64,000 bases of DNA from NCEH01 sp043195095 (GTDB lineage: Bacteria; Pseudomonadota; Alphaproteobacteria; Rhizobiales; Xanthobacteraceae). The stretch is from assembly GCF_043195095.1 (NCBI RefSeq), contig NZ_JBAFWN010000001.1; one strand, written 5' to 3'. Positions within the stretch are counted from its first letter, which is position 1. Each line of letters begins with the position of its first letter. The translations under genes were made by a program, and so were the position numbers. Under the pieces are notes generated by a model. It had not been told where the DNA came from. It was given only the letters and a program-made list of their open reading frames with translations, and ran no database searches. Positions 44,081-53,001 of this stretch are shown here, one piece after another.

Positions 44081-45078
44081 TTCAGCAGGCCGCCCTCTTG
44101 CGCCAAAGCGATCAGATCCTTCTGCGGCCGCGCGCCGAGATGGGAGATGACCTCGCTCGCCGCCAGCGCGCCGAGGCGCAACGCGGTGGCCGGATCGCGC
44201 CCGGTGGCATGGCCGAACAGGAAGCCCGCCGCGAACAGGTCGCCCGCGCCGGTGGTGTCCACCACCTCGGCCACGGGATGGGCGGGAACGGTGACGGTGG
44301 CATCGGCGGTGAGGAACACCGCGCCCTTCTCGCTGCGCGTCACCACCGCCTGGCGGGCATCGCGGCGCAATTGCACCAGCGCGGCATCCACCTCGGCGGT
44401 CTCATAGAGCGACTTCACCTCGGCCTCGTTGCAGAACACGAGGTCCACCACGCCGGAGCGCAGCAGATCGAGGAATTCGGCGCGGTAGCGATCGACGCAG
44501 AACGCATCCGACAGGCTGAGCGCGACCTGCCGGCCGGCCCCGTGGGCAATCTCGGCGGCCGTCAGGAACGCCTGCTTCGCCGCCGGCGGATCCCACAGAT
44601 AGCCTTCCAGATAAGTGATGCCGGCGCTCGCCACCACGGCCGGGTCGATCTGGGCGGGGGTGAGGTTCTGCGCCGCGCCGAGATAGGTGTTCATGGTGCG
44701 CTCGCCGTCCGGTGTCACCAGGATCAGGCAGCGCGCGGTGGCCGGGCCCTCGCCGGCGGCGGGGGTGGCATAGGCGACGCCGGCAGCGCGGATGTCGTGG
44801 GCGAACACGGTGCCGAGCCCGTCCTGCCGCACCAGCCCGACGAAGCCGGCGCGCGCGCCGAACGAGGCGACGCCCGCCGCCGTATTGGCCGCCGAGCCGC
44901 CGGACACCTCGACGCCCGGCCCCATCGCGCCATAGAGCTGTTCGGCGCGGGCCTCGTCGATCAGCGTCATGGAGCCCTTGGGCATCGTCTGAGCGAGGAG
45001 GAAATCCTCCTCGGCGCGGGCGATGACGTCGACGATCGCATTGCCGATGGTGAGCACATCGAGGGTCGGTGCAGGCAC
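44077..45078 (-). CDS. adenosine kinase (PfkB family)
   Basis: The 333-residue ribokinase-family enzyme has the N-terminal GNAIVDVIA, the substrate-binding SGGSAANTAAGVASFGARAGFVG, the conserved ARCLILVTPDGERTMNTYLGA and the anion-hole/catalytic VDTTGAGDLFAAGFL. These match the bacterial adenosine kinases of alphaproteobacteria. It salvages adenosine to AMP. The start is GTG at 45078 with GGAG upstream. It is the first gene of the helicase transcript. Confidence 0.9.
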   Translation of the reverse strand: MPAPTLDVLTIGNAIVDVIARAEEDFLLAQTMPKGSMTLIDEARAEQLYGAMGPGVEVSGGSAANTAAGVASFGARAGFVGLVRQDGLGTVFAHDIRAAGVAYATPAAGEGPATARCLILVTPDGERTMNTYLGAAQNLTPAQIDPAVVASAGITYLEGYLWDPPAAKQAFLTAAEIAHGAGRQVALSLSDAFCVDRYRAEFLDLLRSGVVDLVFCNEAEVKSLYETAEVDAALVQLRRDARQAVVTRSEKGAVFLTADATVTVPAHPVAEVVDTTGAGDLFAAGFLFGHATGRDPATALRLGALAASEVISHLGARPQKDLIALAQEGGLLK

Positions 45079-45398
45079 GGGCGGGACACTCCGGGAGAAA
45101 ACACAGGGTCCAGCGGTAGCACCCGCGCACCGGATCGGGCAATCGCAAGTCGCGTGTTTGTCCGCGCTATGCGCGTTTGGCCCGCCCGGCGCCGGTTCGC
45201 CCCATTGAGCCGGGGATTGTCACCTGCGCTCATAAAAATTGACCCGCCGTAAGGCGCTGCCATGCTACATGGCGGCGATTGCTGCGCGAATTTGGTTTGG
45301 CGCCTGGCTTGGTACGGACGAAGCGCGACCCCCCGCCGCTTCTCCGCCGCCTCCCGGCGACAGACCGTCACAAATCCAGGGTGCGGGGGTCCGATAGT
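45079..45398. other. divergent promoter region of adenosine kinase and glmM
   Basis: These 320 bases lie between divergent genes. TTGACC at 45239-45244 faces glmM, with only a poor -10 (ATGCTA at 45262-45267). No RNA gene, operator or EcfG promoter was found. The short frames seen are compositional. Confidence 0.4.
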
Positions 45399-46742
45399 AT
45401 GGCACGCAAGTATTTCGGCACGGATGGCGTGCGCGGCAGAGCCAATGCCACCCTGACGGCGGATCTCGCCCTGCGGGTGGGCATGGCGGCAGGGCTCACC
45501 TTCCGCCGCGGCGAGCACCGCCACCGGGTGGTGATCGGCAAGGACACCCGCCTGTCCGGCTATATGATCGAGAATGCGCTGGTGGCGGGCTTCACCTCGG
45601 TCGGCCTCGACGTGCTGCTGCTGGGCCCCATGCCGACGCCGGCGGTGGGCATGCTCACGCGCTCCATGCGCGCCGATCTCGGGGTGATGATCTCGGCCTC
45701 GCACAATCTGTTCGACGACAACGGCATCAAGCTGTTCGGACCCGACGGCTTCAAGCTCTCCGACGCCATCGAGCTGGACATCGAGGAGCTGATCGACGGC
45801 GACATGTCGCGCAAGCTCGCCAAGCCCACCGAGATCGGCCGCGCCCGGCGGCTGGAGGGCGTGCATGCCCGCTATATCGAATATGCCAAGCGCACCCTGC
45901 CGCGCGGCCAGTCGTTCGAGGGGCTGCGGGTGGTGGTGGATTGCGCCAACGGCGCCGCCTATCGCGTCGCCCCCGAGGCGCTGTGGGAATTGGGCGCGGA
46001 CGTGATCGCCATCGGCGCCGAGCCCGATGGCATCAACATCAATCGCGACGTGGGCTCCACCTCGCCCGCCGCCCTCTCCGCCAAGGTGCGCGAAGTGCGC
46101 GCCGACATCGGCATCGCCCTCGACGGGGATGCGGACCGCGTGCTGATGGTGGACGAGAAGGGCCATATCATCGACGGCGACCAGATCATGGCCGTGGTGG
46201 CCGAGAGCTTCAAGGCCGACGGCCGCCTCTCGCGCAACGGCATCGTGGCGACGGTGATGTCCAATCTCGGGCTTGAGCGGCATCTCATGGATATCGGCCT
46301 CAGCCTCGCCCGCACCTCCGTGGGCGACCGGTATGTGCTCGAGCGCATGCTGTCCGACGGCTATAATGTGGGCGGCGAGCAATCCGGCCACATCATCCTT
46401 TCGGATTATTCCACCACCGGCGACGGGCTGGTGGCGGCGCTCCAGGTGCTGGCGGTGGTGGCTGGCAAGGAACGGCCGGCCTCGGAAATCTGCCATCGCT
46501 TCGACCCCTTGCCGCAGATTCTCAAGAATGTGCGCTATCAGTCCGGCGCCCCGCTGGAGAATGAGAAGGTCCAGGTGGCCATCGCCGATGCCGAGCGGCG
46601 GCTTGCCAATCATGGGCGGCTGCTGATTCGCCCCTCCGGCACGGAACCGGTGATCCGCGTCATGGGCGAGGGCGACGACCGCGACCTGGTGGAGACCGTG
46701 GTGGACGAGGTGATCGACGCCCTGAAGCGCGTCGCCGCCTGA
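45399..46742 (+). CDS. glmM: phosphoglucosamine mutase
   Basis: GlmM converts glucosamine-6-phosphate to glucosamine-1-phosphate, on the path to UDP-GlcNAc for peptidoglycan and LPS. The 447-residue protein begins KYFGTDGVRGRAN, has the phosphoserine loop MISASHNLFDDNGIK, the metal loop ALDGDADRVLMVD, the sugar-binding GGEQSGHII and the C-terminal RPSGTEPVIRVM. ATG 45399 follows GGGGGT. It is monocistronic, with a GC-rich hairpin after it. Confidence 0.97.
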   Translation: MARKYFGTDGVRGRANATLTADLALRVGMAAGLTFRRGEHRHRVVIGKDTRLSGYMIENALVAGFTSVGLDVLLLGPMPTPAVGMLTRSMRADLGVMISASHNLFDDNGIKLFGPDGFKLSDAIELDIEELIDGDMSRKLAKPTEIGRARRLEGVHARYIEYAKRTLPRGQSFEGLRVVVDCANGAAYRVAPEALWELGADVIAIGAEPDGININRDVGSTSPAALSAKVREVRADIGIALDGDADRVLMVDEKGHIIDGDQIMAVVAESFKADGRLSRNGIVATVMSNLGLERHLMDIGLSLARTSVGDRYVLERMLSDGYNVGGEQSGHIILSDYSTTGDGLVAALQVLAVVAGKERPASEICHRFDPLPQILKNVRYQSGAPLENEKVQVAIADAERRLANHGRLLIRPSGTEPVIRVMGEGDDRDLVETVVDEVIDALKRVAA

Positions 46743-46751
46743 TGGAGCAGG

Positions 46752-46783
46752 CGCGCGCTCTGGCCGGCGGGGCCGGCGCGCGG
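46752..46783. terminator. GC-rich hairpin after glmM
   Basis: GCGCGC near 46754 pairs with GCGCGC near 46777, and an inner stem GCCGGC/GCCGGC encloses a GGG loop. It starts ten bases after the glmM stop; no T tract follows. Confidence 0.45.
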
Positions 46784-46884
46784 GGCGTGAAAGAGATTTG
46801 TTAGGGTTAACGGGCATTTAAGCATCTGCTGAGAAGGTCTGACGGCGCGGGGCGGAAACCTCCCGCCCCGTTCGGATCCTCGCC

Positions 46885-47613
46885 ATGATGCCCCTGCCCT
46901 TCCCCCGTCCCGTTTTTCTCGCCCTCGCGACGATGCTGCTGGCCTGCGCGAGCCAGACTTCGGCGAGCCAGGCGGCCGATTTGCCGCCCGGCTTCCTCGG
47001 CAAGGCCGGCGATTTCACGCTGAATGCCCCCGAGGTGGAAGACGACGCCCCGTCCGGCTGGTACTTCCGCGCCGACACGGGCTATGCCTCCGCCTCCGCC
47101 GCCACAAGAACCGGCGCCCTGGCCTTTCCGATGAGCAGCGAGGGGGACGCCTGGACCCTCGGCGGCGGCATTGGCTATCGCCTGCTGCCCTTCCTGCGCG
47201 CCGATTTCACGATGGATTACATGGCGCCGTTCAATGCGGCGGCCAGCGGCGGCGGCGTGCAGGTCTCCGCCACCACCGCGCTCGCCAGCGCCTATTGGGA
47301 CATCGCCACCTGGAACGGCCTGACACCTTATGTGGGCGGCGGCCTGGGCTTCGGCATCGTGTCGCTGGAGCGCGATCCGTTCCTGGCGGTGGGCGGCATC
47401 CATACGCAGGATTGGCGGTTCACCTGGGAACTGGCGGCCGGCGTCAGCTGGGCCATCACGCCGGGCCTCAGCCTCGATGTCGGCTATCGCTATCTGTCCA
47501 TCGACACGCCGGGCCTTTCCCCGGCTGGCGTATTCACGCCAACCAGCACGCCGGTCGTGCAGGAGATCGACGCCCATCAGTTCCGCATCGGCGTGCGATA
47601 CGCGCTGAAGTGA
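46885..47613 (+). CDS. outer-membrane beta-barrel protein (Omp25/31-like)
   Basis: The 242-residue product has a signal peptide ending SQA-AD near residue 31, then an eight-strand-like barrel with alternating aromatic strands (SGWYFRADTGYASAS, LGGGIGYRLLPFLRADFTMDY, LTPYVGGGLGFGIVSLE, WELAAGVSWAITPGLSLDVGYRYLSI) and the terminal aromatic-rich strand HQFRIGVRYALK. It resembles the Hyphomicrobiales Omp25/31 group of surface proteins, which tether LPS to peptidoglycan or bind hosts. It has its own 142-base upstream gap. Confidence 0.85.
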   Translation: MMPLPFPRPVFLALATMLLACASQTSASQAADLPPGFLGKAGDFTLNAPEVEDDAPSGWYFRADTGYASASAATRTGALAFPMSSEGDAWTLGGGIGYRLLPFLRADFTMDYMAPFNAAASGGGVQVSATTALASAYWDIATWNGLTPYVGGGLGFGIVSLERDPFLAVGGIHTQDWRFTWELAAGVSWAITPGLSLDVGYRYLSIDTPGLSPAGVFTPTSTPVVQEIDAHQFRIGVRYALK

Positions 47614-47667
47614 GGACCGCGCCTTCGCAGTGCCTTACGTTTGGGAATAATGATCGGGCGATGCGCC

Positions 47668-48078
47668 TCAGCGATTGCGGGCGCGCGCCGCCATGAGCTG
47701 CTTGATGCGCTCGACCACCGATTGCGGCTCATAGGGGCGGGAGAGGTGGGGCCCCTCGTCGCACAGCTCGGCGGCCTCGTTCGCGGCCTTGGCGGGCGTG
47801 CCGGCGAGAATGACATCCACCGTCGGATGGTTCTCGCGCACGAACGCGGCGAGGGCAAAGCCCACGAGCCGGCCAGGGGCCAGAATATCGGCCAGCATCA
47901 CATCGAAGGGCTGCTCCGCATTGGCGAGCAGGTCGAGCGCCTCATCCGCGCTCGCCGCCTCCGCGACCTGATAGCCGCAGGTGCGCAGATATTCGGCCAG
48001 CACGTGGCGCACTACGATATCGGCGTCCAGCACGATGACGCGCGGGCGCTCTTCCACCAATGGGCCTGCTTCGCTCAT
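47668..48078 (-). CDS. single-domain response regulator with altered receiver
   Basis: The 136-residue protein is a lone receiver domain: acidic start VIVLDADIVVRHVL, phospho-acceptor Asp in VMLADILAPGRLVG, and a SRPYEP turn where almost all receivers have KPY. The conserved Lys is thus Arg, and the Thr/Ser position reads AGTPA. Phosphorylation may be slow or absent. It overlaps the canonical receiver gene upstream by four bases, so they form a pair, perhaps a phosphate sink or competing partner. Confidence 0.85.
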   Translation of the reverse strand: MSEAGPLVEERPRVIVLDADIVVRHVLAEYLRTCGYQVAEAASADEALDLLANAEQPFDVMLADILAPGRLVGFALAAFVRENHPTVDVILAGTPAKAANEAAELCDEGPHLSRPYEPQSVVERIKQLMAARARNR

Positions 48079-48476
48079 ATATTCTCCTTTGATGAGGGAT
48101 CCAGCAGCGCTGCAATGCGCGCGACCGCTTCGCCGAGCACATAGGGCTTGGGAATGAAGGCGGTTGTGTCTGCGCCCTCCAGCCGCTCGAGATGGCCGGA
48201 TGTGATGAGAACAGGAAGTTCGGGCCGCTCGCGCTTCAGGCGGCTCGCCAAGGCGAGCCCGTCGACCGCACCGGGCATGCGCACATCGGTGAACACCAGA
48301 TCCACCGCAAGCCCAGCGGAGAGCGCAAGGATCGCCTCGTCCGCAGACGCCGCTTCCACAACGCGAAACCCCTGATCGCGCAAGGCTTCCGCGATGACCA
48401 GCCGGACCAGGGGCTCGTCCTCGACGACCAGAATTGTGCGGGGCACGTCATCTCGGTGCGGTACGTGCTCCATCAT
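48075..48476 (-). CDS. single-domain response regulator, canonical receiver
   Basis: The receiver has the acidic pair in VVEDEPLVR, phospho-acceptor Asp in LVFTDVRMPG, Ser in VLITSGH and Lys in FIPKPYVLG, with no output domain. ATG 48476 gives 133 residues; a TTG at 48485 fits the poly-G ribosome site (GGGGGG nine bases upstream) and cannot be excluded. An EcfG promoter lies 42-66 bases above the ATG. Receivers of this kind often join stress-signalling phosphorelays; no kinase is adjacent. Confidence 0.88.
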   Translation of the reverse strand: MMEHVPHRDDVPRTILVVEDEPLVRLVIAEALRDQGFRVVEAASADEAILALSAGLAVDLVFTDVRMPGAVDGLALASRLKRERPELPVLITSGHLERLEGADTTAFIPKPYVLGEAVARIAALLDPSSKENI

Positions 48477-48517
48477 GGCGCTCAATGGCCGTTTCCCCCC
48501 TGAGACTATGGGGAAGG

Positions 48518-48542
48518 AACGGCCGCTTCTCCAAATGGTTCC
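48518..48542 (-). promoter_or_regulatory. EcfG-type general stress promoter for the tandem receivers
   Basis: On the minus strand GGAAC (48542-48538) and CGTT (48521-48518) are separated by exactly 16 bases. The expected start near 48510 leaves 25-35 bases before the first codon. It is the third such promoter in the window with identical boxes and spacing. Confidence 0.82.
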
Positions 48543-48577
48543 GCTTCAGCTCGAAAAATGCGCCGCGCTCCCGGCGC

Positions 48578-48958
48578 CTAATTGGCCGCGTCCGGCGCAC
48601 CCGCGCCGCCCTCTTCCCGAAACTTCCGCACCGCCGCGGCGCGGCGCATCCGCTCCGCCAGCTCCGCCAGGAAGGCACGGGCGATGACGCCGTCGAATCC
48701 CTCGATGAAGCTCATGGCCGAGATGTTCTCGAACGGCGGGGAAATCACTTCGACCCGCTGGCCGTCCTCGTCGCGGAAGGTGGCACCGAACCAAACGGTG
48801 GACTCATCCCCGCCCTCGCCCTTGCGCTCGCCCTCATGGGCGCCGAACACGCGGAACTTGTCCGCGCCGAGATCCTTCGCCGCGCGCTCCACCTGATCCC
48901 AGCTCATCACCGGATGCGCGGGTTCATCTTGCTTTCGGTCTGTCCGGCGATCGCTCAT
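48578..48958 (-). CDS. hypothetical cytoplasmic protein (126 aa)
   Basis: No family is recognised with certainty. The product is hydrophilic at the start (MSDRRTDRKQDEPAHP), with a central segment RVFGAHEGERKGEGGDESTVWFGATFRDEDGQRVEVISPPFENI that looks like two beta strands and a helix-rich end (GVIARAFLAELAERMRRAAAVRKFREEGG). GGAGGACC precedes ATG 48958, so translation is likely. It lies between the MipA gene and the EcfG promoter on the same strand. The ending is unstructured. Confidence 0.6.
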   Translation of the reverse strand: MSDRRTDRKQDEPAHPVMSWDQVERAAKDLGADKFRVFGAHEGERKGEGGDESTVWFGATFRDEDGQRVEVISPPFENISAMSFIEGFDGVIARAFLAELAERMRRAAAVRKFREEGGAGAPDAAN

Positions 48959-49039
48959 CGGGTCCTCCACGGTGCCGAGGGTCGGCGGCGGGGCGCAAAT
49001 GTCAAGGCGCCCCTCGCGCCGGAACCATTCTCTCCCCGC

Positions 49040-49873
49040 TCATGGAAACTGGAACGCTCGCTCGAAGCCGACGCCCAGTGTGATCTGGTTGGTCCCGTCC
49101 AGGCGCTTGGTGATCGGGCTCGCCGCCGCCGACCCGACCAGCCGATCGTATCCGCCGTACACGGTGGCGGTCCATTCGGGCGACACCTCATAGCTGACCG
49201 ACCCCGCAAGGCCCGCCGACTTCGCGCCCGCGGACGCCTCATAGACCGGCAGCGTGGGATTGAGCGCCGCCGTCACCGCGCCGACGCCGAACTCGGTCTG
49301 CATGGCATTGGCGTCCGCCAGATTGAGACGCGGGCCGATGGCGAAGGTGAACTTGTCCATCGTATGGACGAGATCCATCGCCAGCGTGCCGGTGAGGCCG
49401 TCGCCGCCGTTCACGCCCTGGCGCAGCTCGACGCGCGTGCGGATGACATGGTCGATGGGCCAGAACTCGGCGAACGCGCCGAGTTCGATGGCGGAGGAAT
49501 AGCCCGGCAGCCCCGGCAGGGCGCCGTTCGGCCGGGAATCGCGCAGGGCCGCGAGCGGGCCGAGCGAGATGCCGCCAAAACTCAGCATCGACACGGAAAA
49601 ATCGTCGTCCGGAGCGCTGAAGGTCACGGGTTCGTCGGCGCGGCGAATGTCGAAGCTCGGCATGAAGGTGGGCCCCACCTTGGATGTGCCGGGAAAGCTC
49701 GGGGCGCTCGCCAGCGTGCCGCCGATGGAAACGATCCAGCCCGCGCCGGACCCTTCCCCATCGCCCGCGCGGGCAATGGGCGGCCGGCCCACGACGACGG
49801 CGAGGGCGAGGAGCAGCGGCGCGGTCGGCCGCAGCCGCCGCGCGCGCCCATTATTCCGGGCTTTCAGCGACAC
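49040..49873 (-). CDS. MipA/OmpV family outer-membrane protein
   Basis: The 277-residue product has a signal peptide (RRLRPTAPLLLALAVVV, cleavage near ARA-GD) and the MipA/OmpV barrel: FGGISLGPLAALRDSRPNGALPGLPGYSSAIELGAFAEF, the arginine-rich RTRVELRQGVNGGDGLTGTLAMDL, and the end GSAAASPITKRLDGTNQITLGVGFERAF. MipA in E. coli scaffolds murein synthesis; relatives respond to antibiotics and osmolarity. No ATG fits the start; GTG at 49873, six bases after AAGG, overlaps the activator gene by 23 bases. It is the last gene of the sigma-54 operon. Confidence 0.85.
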   Translation of the reverse strand: MSLKARNNGRARRLRPTAPLLLALAVVVGRPPIARAGDGEGSGAGWIVSIGGTLASAPSFPGTSKVGPTFMPSFDIRRADEPVTFSAPDDDFSVSMLSFGGISLGPLAALRDSRPNGALPGLPGYSSAIELGAFAEFWPIDHVIRTRVELRQGVNGGDGLTGTLAMDLVHTMDKFTFAIGPRLNLADANAMQTEFGVGAVTAALNPTLPVYEASAGAKSAGLAGSVSYEVSPEWTATVYGGYDRLVGSAAASPITKRLDGTNQITLGVGFERAFQFP

Positions 49874-51233
49874 GGGACACCTTGATTGCGAATTTCTTGA
49901 TGCGATGCCAGAGGCTGCGCTCGGTGATGCCCAGGCGTTCGGCGGCACGCGCCTGGACCCCTCCCGCCTCCTTCAGCGCTTCGAGAACGAAATCCCGCTC
50001 GATCCGCGCCAATTCCCCATCGAGATCGGACGGCAGGGCGCGCACGTCCCCGCCGGAGCCGCCTTCGAGGCCGAACAGCAGCAGGTCCTTTTCCCCCACC
50101 TCGCTGCCGCGCGCGACGATGGCGGCGCGCTCCATGCTGTTCTGCAATTCGCGGATGTTGCCGGGCCAGGAATACCGGGTCATGGCGGCGATCGCGCCCG
50201 GGCTGAGCCCGGTGATGCGCTTGCCCATGTCCTGCGCCGCCTGGTTCAGGAAATGCGTGGCGAGAAGGGCGATATCTTCCCGTCGTTCGCGCAGCGGCGG
50301 CAGCGTGATGGGGAAGACCGCGAGGCGGTAATACAGATCCATACGGAACCCGCCGCTGGCGATCTGCTTATGCAGATCCTTGTGGGTGGCGGCGATGATG
50401 CGCACGTCCACCTTCACGCTCTTGCTGCTTCCGAGCGGCTCGAAGCATTGCTCCTGGATCGCGCGCAGCACCTTGGCCTGCACCGCCAGCGGCATGTCGG
50501 CGATCTCGTCGAGAAACAGGGTGCCCCGGTCGGCGGCGGTGAACCGGCCGTCGCGGCTTCCGCTCGCCCCCGTGAAGGCCCCCTTGATATGGCCGAACAA
50601 TTCGCTCTCGATCAGCGTTTCGGGGATCGCCGCGCAATTGACCGCGACGAACGGCAGGTCGCGGCGCGGGCTGTTGTAGTGGATGGCGCGCGCGACCAGT
50701 TCCTTGCCGGTGCCGCTTTCCCCCTGGAGCAGAACCGTCGCCCGGCTCTGCGCCACCTCGCTGACCTGCCGCAGCACCTCGGCGAACGGCGGGCTGCGGC
50801 CCACCAGATTGTCGAACTTGTAGCGCCCCTCCAGCTCGGTGCGCAGGCGGGCATTCTCATTGACCACGGCGCGGATCTTCAGCGCGCGTTCGATGGTGGC
50901 GACCACATCGTCCAGCTCGAACGGCTTGGCGACATAATCAAACGCGCCGTCCTTCACGAGATCGACCGCGCCGCGCACCGTCGCATAGGCGGTCATGATG
51001 ATGACCGGCAGTTCGGGACGCCCCTCCTTCAGCGCATGGAGCAGGTCCCGCCCGGTTCGATCGGGCATCCGCAAATCGCTCAGCACCACGTCCACCGCAT
51101 GGGTCTTGCAATAAGCGAGCGCGGCATCGACGCTGTTCACCGACGCGGCCTCGAAGCCGCGTTCCACGAGCGCGGCTTCCAGCACTTCGCCCAGGCGGAT
51201 CTCGTCATCGACGACAAGGATATTGGGTGCCAT
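49851..51233 (-). CDS. sigma-54-dependent response regulator (NtrC family)
   Basis: The 460-residue activator has a receiver with Asp53 (VVLSDLRMP) and Lys103 (AKPF), an AAA+ domain with Walker A GESGTGKE (170-177), the sigma-54-contacting loop GAFTGA (217-222), Walker B FLDEI (239-243) and DLYYRLAVFPITLPPLRER, then a Fis-type helix-turn-helix near residues 415-450. It needs RpoN, encoded at 4.7-6.2 kb. It follows the kinase gene by nine bases and probably activates the sigma-54 promoter at 59403-59420, the head of its own operon. Confidence 0.95.
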   Translation of the reverse strand: MAPNILVVDDEIRLGEVLEAALVERGFEAASVNSVDAALAYCKTHAVDVVLSDLRMPDRTGRDLLHALKEGRPELPVIIMTAYATVRGAVDLVKDGAFDYVAKPFELDDVVATIERALKIRAVVNENARLRTELEGRYKFDNLVGRSPPFAEVLRQVSEVAQSRATVLLQGESGTGKELVARAIHYNSPRRDLPFVAVNCAAIPETLIESELFGHIKGAFTGASGSRDGRFTAADRGTLFLDEIADMPLAVQAKVLRAIQEQCFEPLGSSKSVKVDVRIIAATHKDLHKQIASGGFRMDLYYRLAVFPITLPPLRERREDIALLATHFLNQAAQDMGKRITGLSPGAIAAMTRYSWPGNIRELQNSMERAAIVARGSEVGEKDLLLFGLEGGSGGDVRALPSDLDGELARIERDFVLEALKEAGGVQARAAERLGITERSLWHRIKKFAIKVSRVAESPE

Positions 51234-51242
51234 TCGGCCTTC

Positions 51243-52994
51243 TCATTGTGCGTGCAGGGGCAGATGGATGGTGAAGATCGTGCCGCCGGACGGCGCGTCG
51301 CGATACTCAACGGTTCCCGCGTGCGCCTGCACTGTGGCCTGAACCTTGGCCAGTCCAAGGCCGGTGCCATTTACCTTGCTGGTCACGAACGGCTCGAACA
51401 CGCGGTCGCGCATCTCGGGTGCGACGCCCGGACCATTGTCCTCGATCTCGATGCGCACGCCGTCGCTCTCCAGGGCGACCCGCGCGATGATGTGGCCCCC
51501 TTGCGGCGCGGCCTCCACCGCGTTCAGCAGCAGGTTCAGCAGCGCCTGATGCAGCCGGTCGGCGTCGCCCATCACGGGAACCGGAATGTCGGGCAGACGC
51601 ACGGCCAGCGTCACCTGCCGCCGCTCCAGTTCCGGCGCCGCAAAGCCGAGCACCGGGCGCACCACATCCGAAACCAGTTCCACGGGAACATGCTGGCATT
51701 GCGTCGGCCGGGCATAATCGAGCAGTTCGCGAACCAGGCGCTCGATGCGGTTCACCTCGTCCAGCACGAACATCATCAGCCGGTCCTCGCCCGGCGCCAT
51801 CTGCGTCTTGCGGCGCACCAGCTCGGTCGAGGTCTTGATGATGCCGAGCGGATTGCGAATTTCGTGGGCGATCACCGCCGCCGCCTCGCCCAGGGTGGCG
51901 AGCTGGGCGCGGTGGCGCATCTCCGCCTCCAGGTTGCGCAGGGTCTCGAGCTGGGCGGTCATGGCATTGAAGCCGATCGCGAGTTCCTCGATCTCGCGCC
52001 CGCCCTCCTCGCGCACGCGGGTGTGGTAATCGCCCTCCGCCACCGCGCGCACGCCGCGCGTGAGGGCGCGCAGCGGGTCACTGAGCCGGCGCGACATCGC
52101 CATGCCCACGAGCAGCGAGAGCAGGCCCGCGATGCCGGCCAGCGCGATGAACAGCCAGAGGGTTCCAAGGCGCTCTAAGGCCGCCGACACGCCGTTGAGG
52201 CGGCAGGCGATAATGCCGACGAGCCGTTGGCGATCGTCGCGCAACGCGGCGAATGCCACCGCCGAGCCGTTGTTGACCCGATGGGGCAGCAACGCGCTGT
52301 CCGCACCCGAGCGCAGCACGGCCAGGACATCGGGCGGCACCTCGAAGGGGGGCCCCCCGCTGCGCGCGAGGTCCCGCAATTGCCCGTCCTCGGACACCTC
52401 GATCAGGTGCAGATCCAGGGACCGGATGCTTTGCGGCGCATTGAAGAATTGTTCGTCGAGCACATTGGCGACGAACAGGAAGGCATCCACCCCGCCAATC
52501 CGCAGCGCCTGCACCGCCCCGACCATCATGGCCGGCTGTTCGTGCTCCGTGACGAAAAAGATTGATGCGATGGGTTCGCGCGGCAATGGCTGAAGCAGCT
52601 CGATGTCTCCGGCCGAGAACAGCACCTTGCCGTCCCCGGTGTAGAGACGCACGAAATCATAACCCACGGAGGCGAGCAGATCGGCGAACGGGCCGATGGG
52701 ATCGGCCCCGCCGGTCTCGGTGCCGTTGCTCTGGCGCGACAGGGCGGCGGCGACGATCGCGGTTGCGTGCTGGGCCTCCTCCTTGCCCTCCGCCGTCTCA
52801 TTGGCGAGGAAATGCGCGATCTCGCCGATCCATTGCTCGACATTGCTCTCGAACGCGGCGGAGATCACCTGCGCCGCGATGAAGCTCGCGATCAGCACCG
52901 GAGGCACGCTCACCAGTAGGAACGACAGGGTGAGGCGCAGGCGCAGCGGCAGCCGGGACCACCAGGCGAATGCGGATTGCCGGCATTGCGTCAT
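51243..52994 (-). CDS. membrane sensor histidine kinase with HAMP domain
   Basis: The 583-residue kinase has helices at about 22-42 and 279-300 flanking a 235-residue periplasmic sensor domain of Cache-like size, a HAMP domain (about 300-352), HisKA with VIAHEIRNPLG (His377), and HATPase motifs LLNLLLNAVEAAP, IEDNGPGV and GTGLGLA. ATG 52994 (MTQCRQSAFAWW) is chosen; a longer frame runs into the DUF2147 gene. It is the partner of the adjacent activator. Its periplasmic ligand is unknown, and in this operon it may be the operon's own substrate or envelope damage. Confidence 0.93.
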   Translation of the reverse strand: MTQCRQSAFAWWSRLPLRLRLTLSFLLVSVPPVLIASFIAAQVISAAFESNVEQWIGEIAHFLANETAEGKEEAQHATAIVAAALSRQSNGTETGGADPIGPFADLLASVGYDFVRLYTGDGKVLFSAGDIELLQPLPREPIASIFFVTEHEQPAMMVGAVQALRIGGVDAFLFVANVLDEQFFNAPQSIRSLDLHLIEVSEDGQLRDLARSGGPPFEVPPDVLAVLRSGADSALLPHRVNNGSAVAFAALRDDRQRLVGIIACRLNGVSAALERLGTLWLFIALAGIAGLLSLLVGMAMSRRLSDPLRALTRGVRAVAEGDYHTRVREEGGREIEELAIGFNAMTAQLETLRNLEAEMRHRAQLATLGEAAAVIAHEIRNPLGIIKTSTELVRRKTQMAPGEDRLMMFVLDEVNRIERLVRELLDYARPTQCQHVPVELVSDVVRPVLGFAAPELERRQVTLAVRLPDIPVPVMGDADRLHQALLNLLLNAVEAAPQGGHIIARVALESDGVRIEIEDNGPGVAPEMRDRVFEPFVTSKVNGTGLGLAKVQATVQAHAGTVEYRDAPSGGTIFTIHLPLHAQ

Positions 52995-53001
52995 GGCGGG
53001 T

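Noticed and set aside
49569..52178. 869-codon plus-strand frame opposite the two-component genes
   Set aside because: Compositional shadow; the kinase and activator domains are complete on the other strand.
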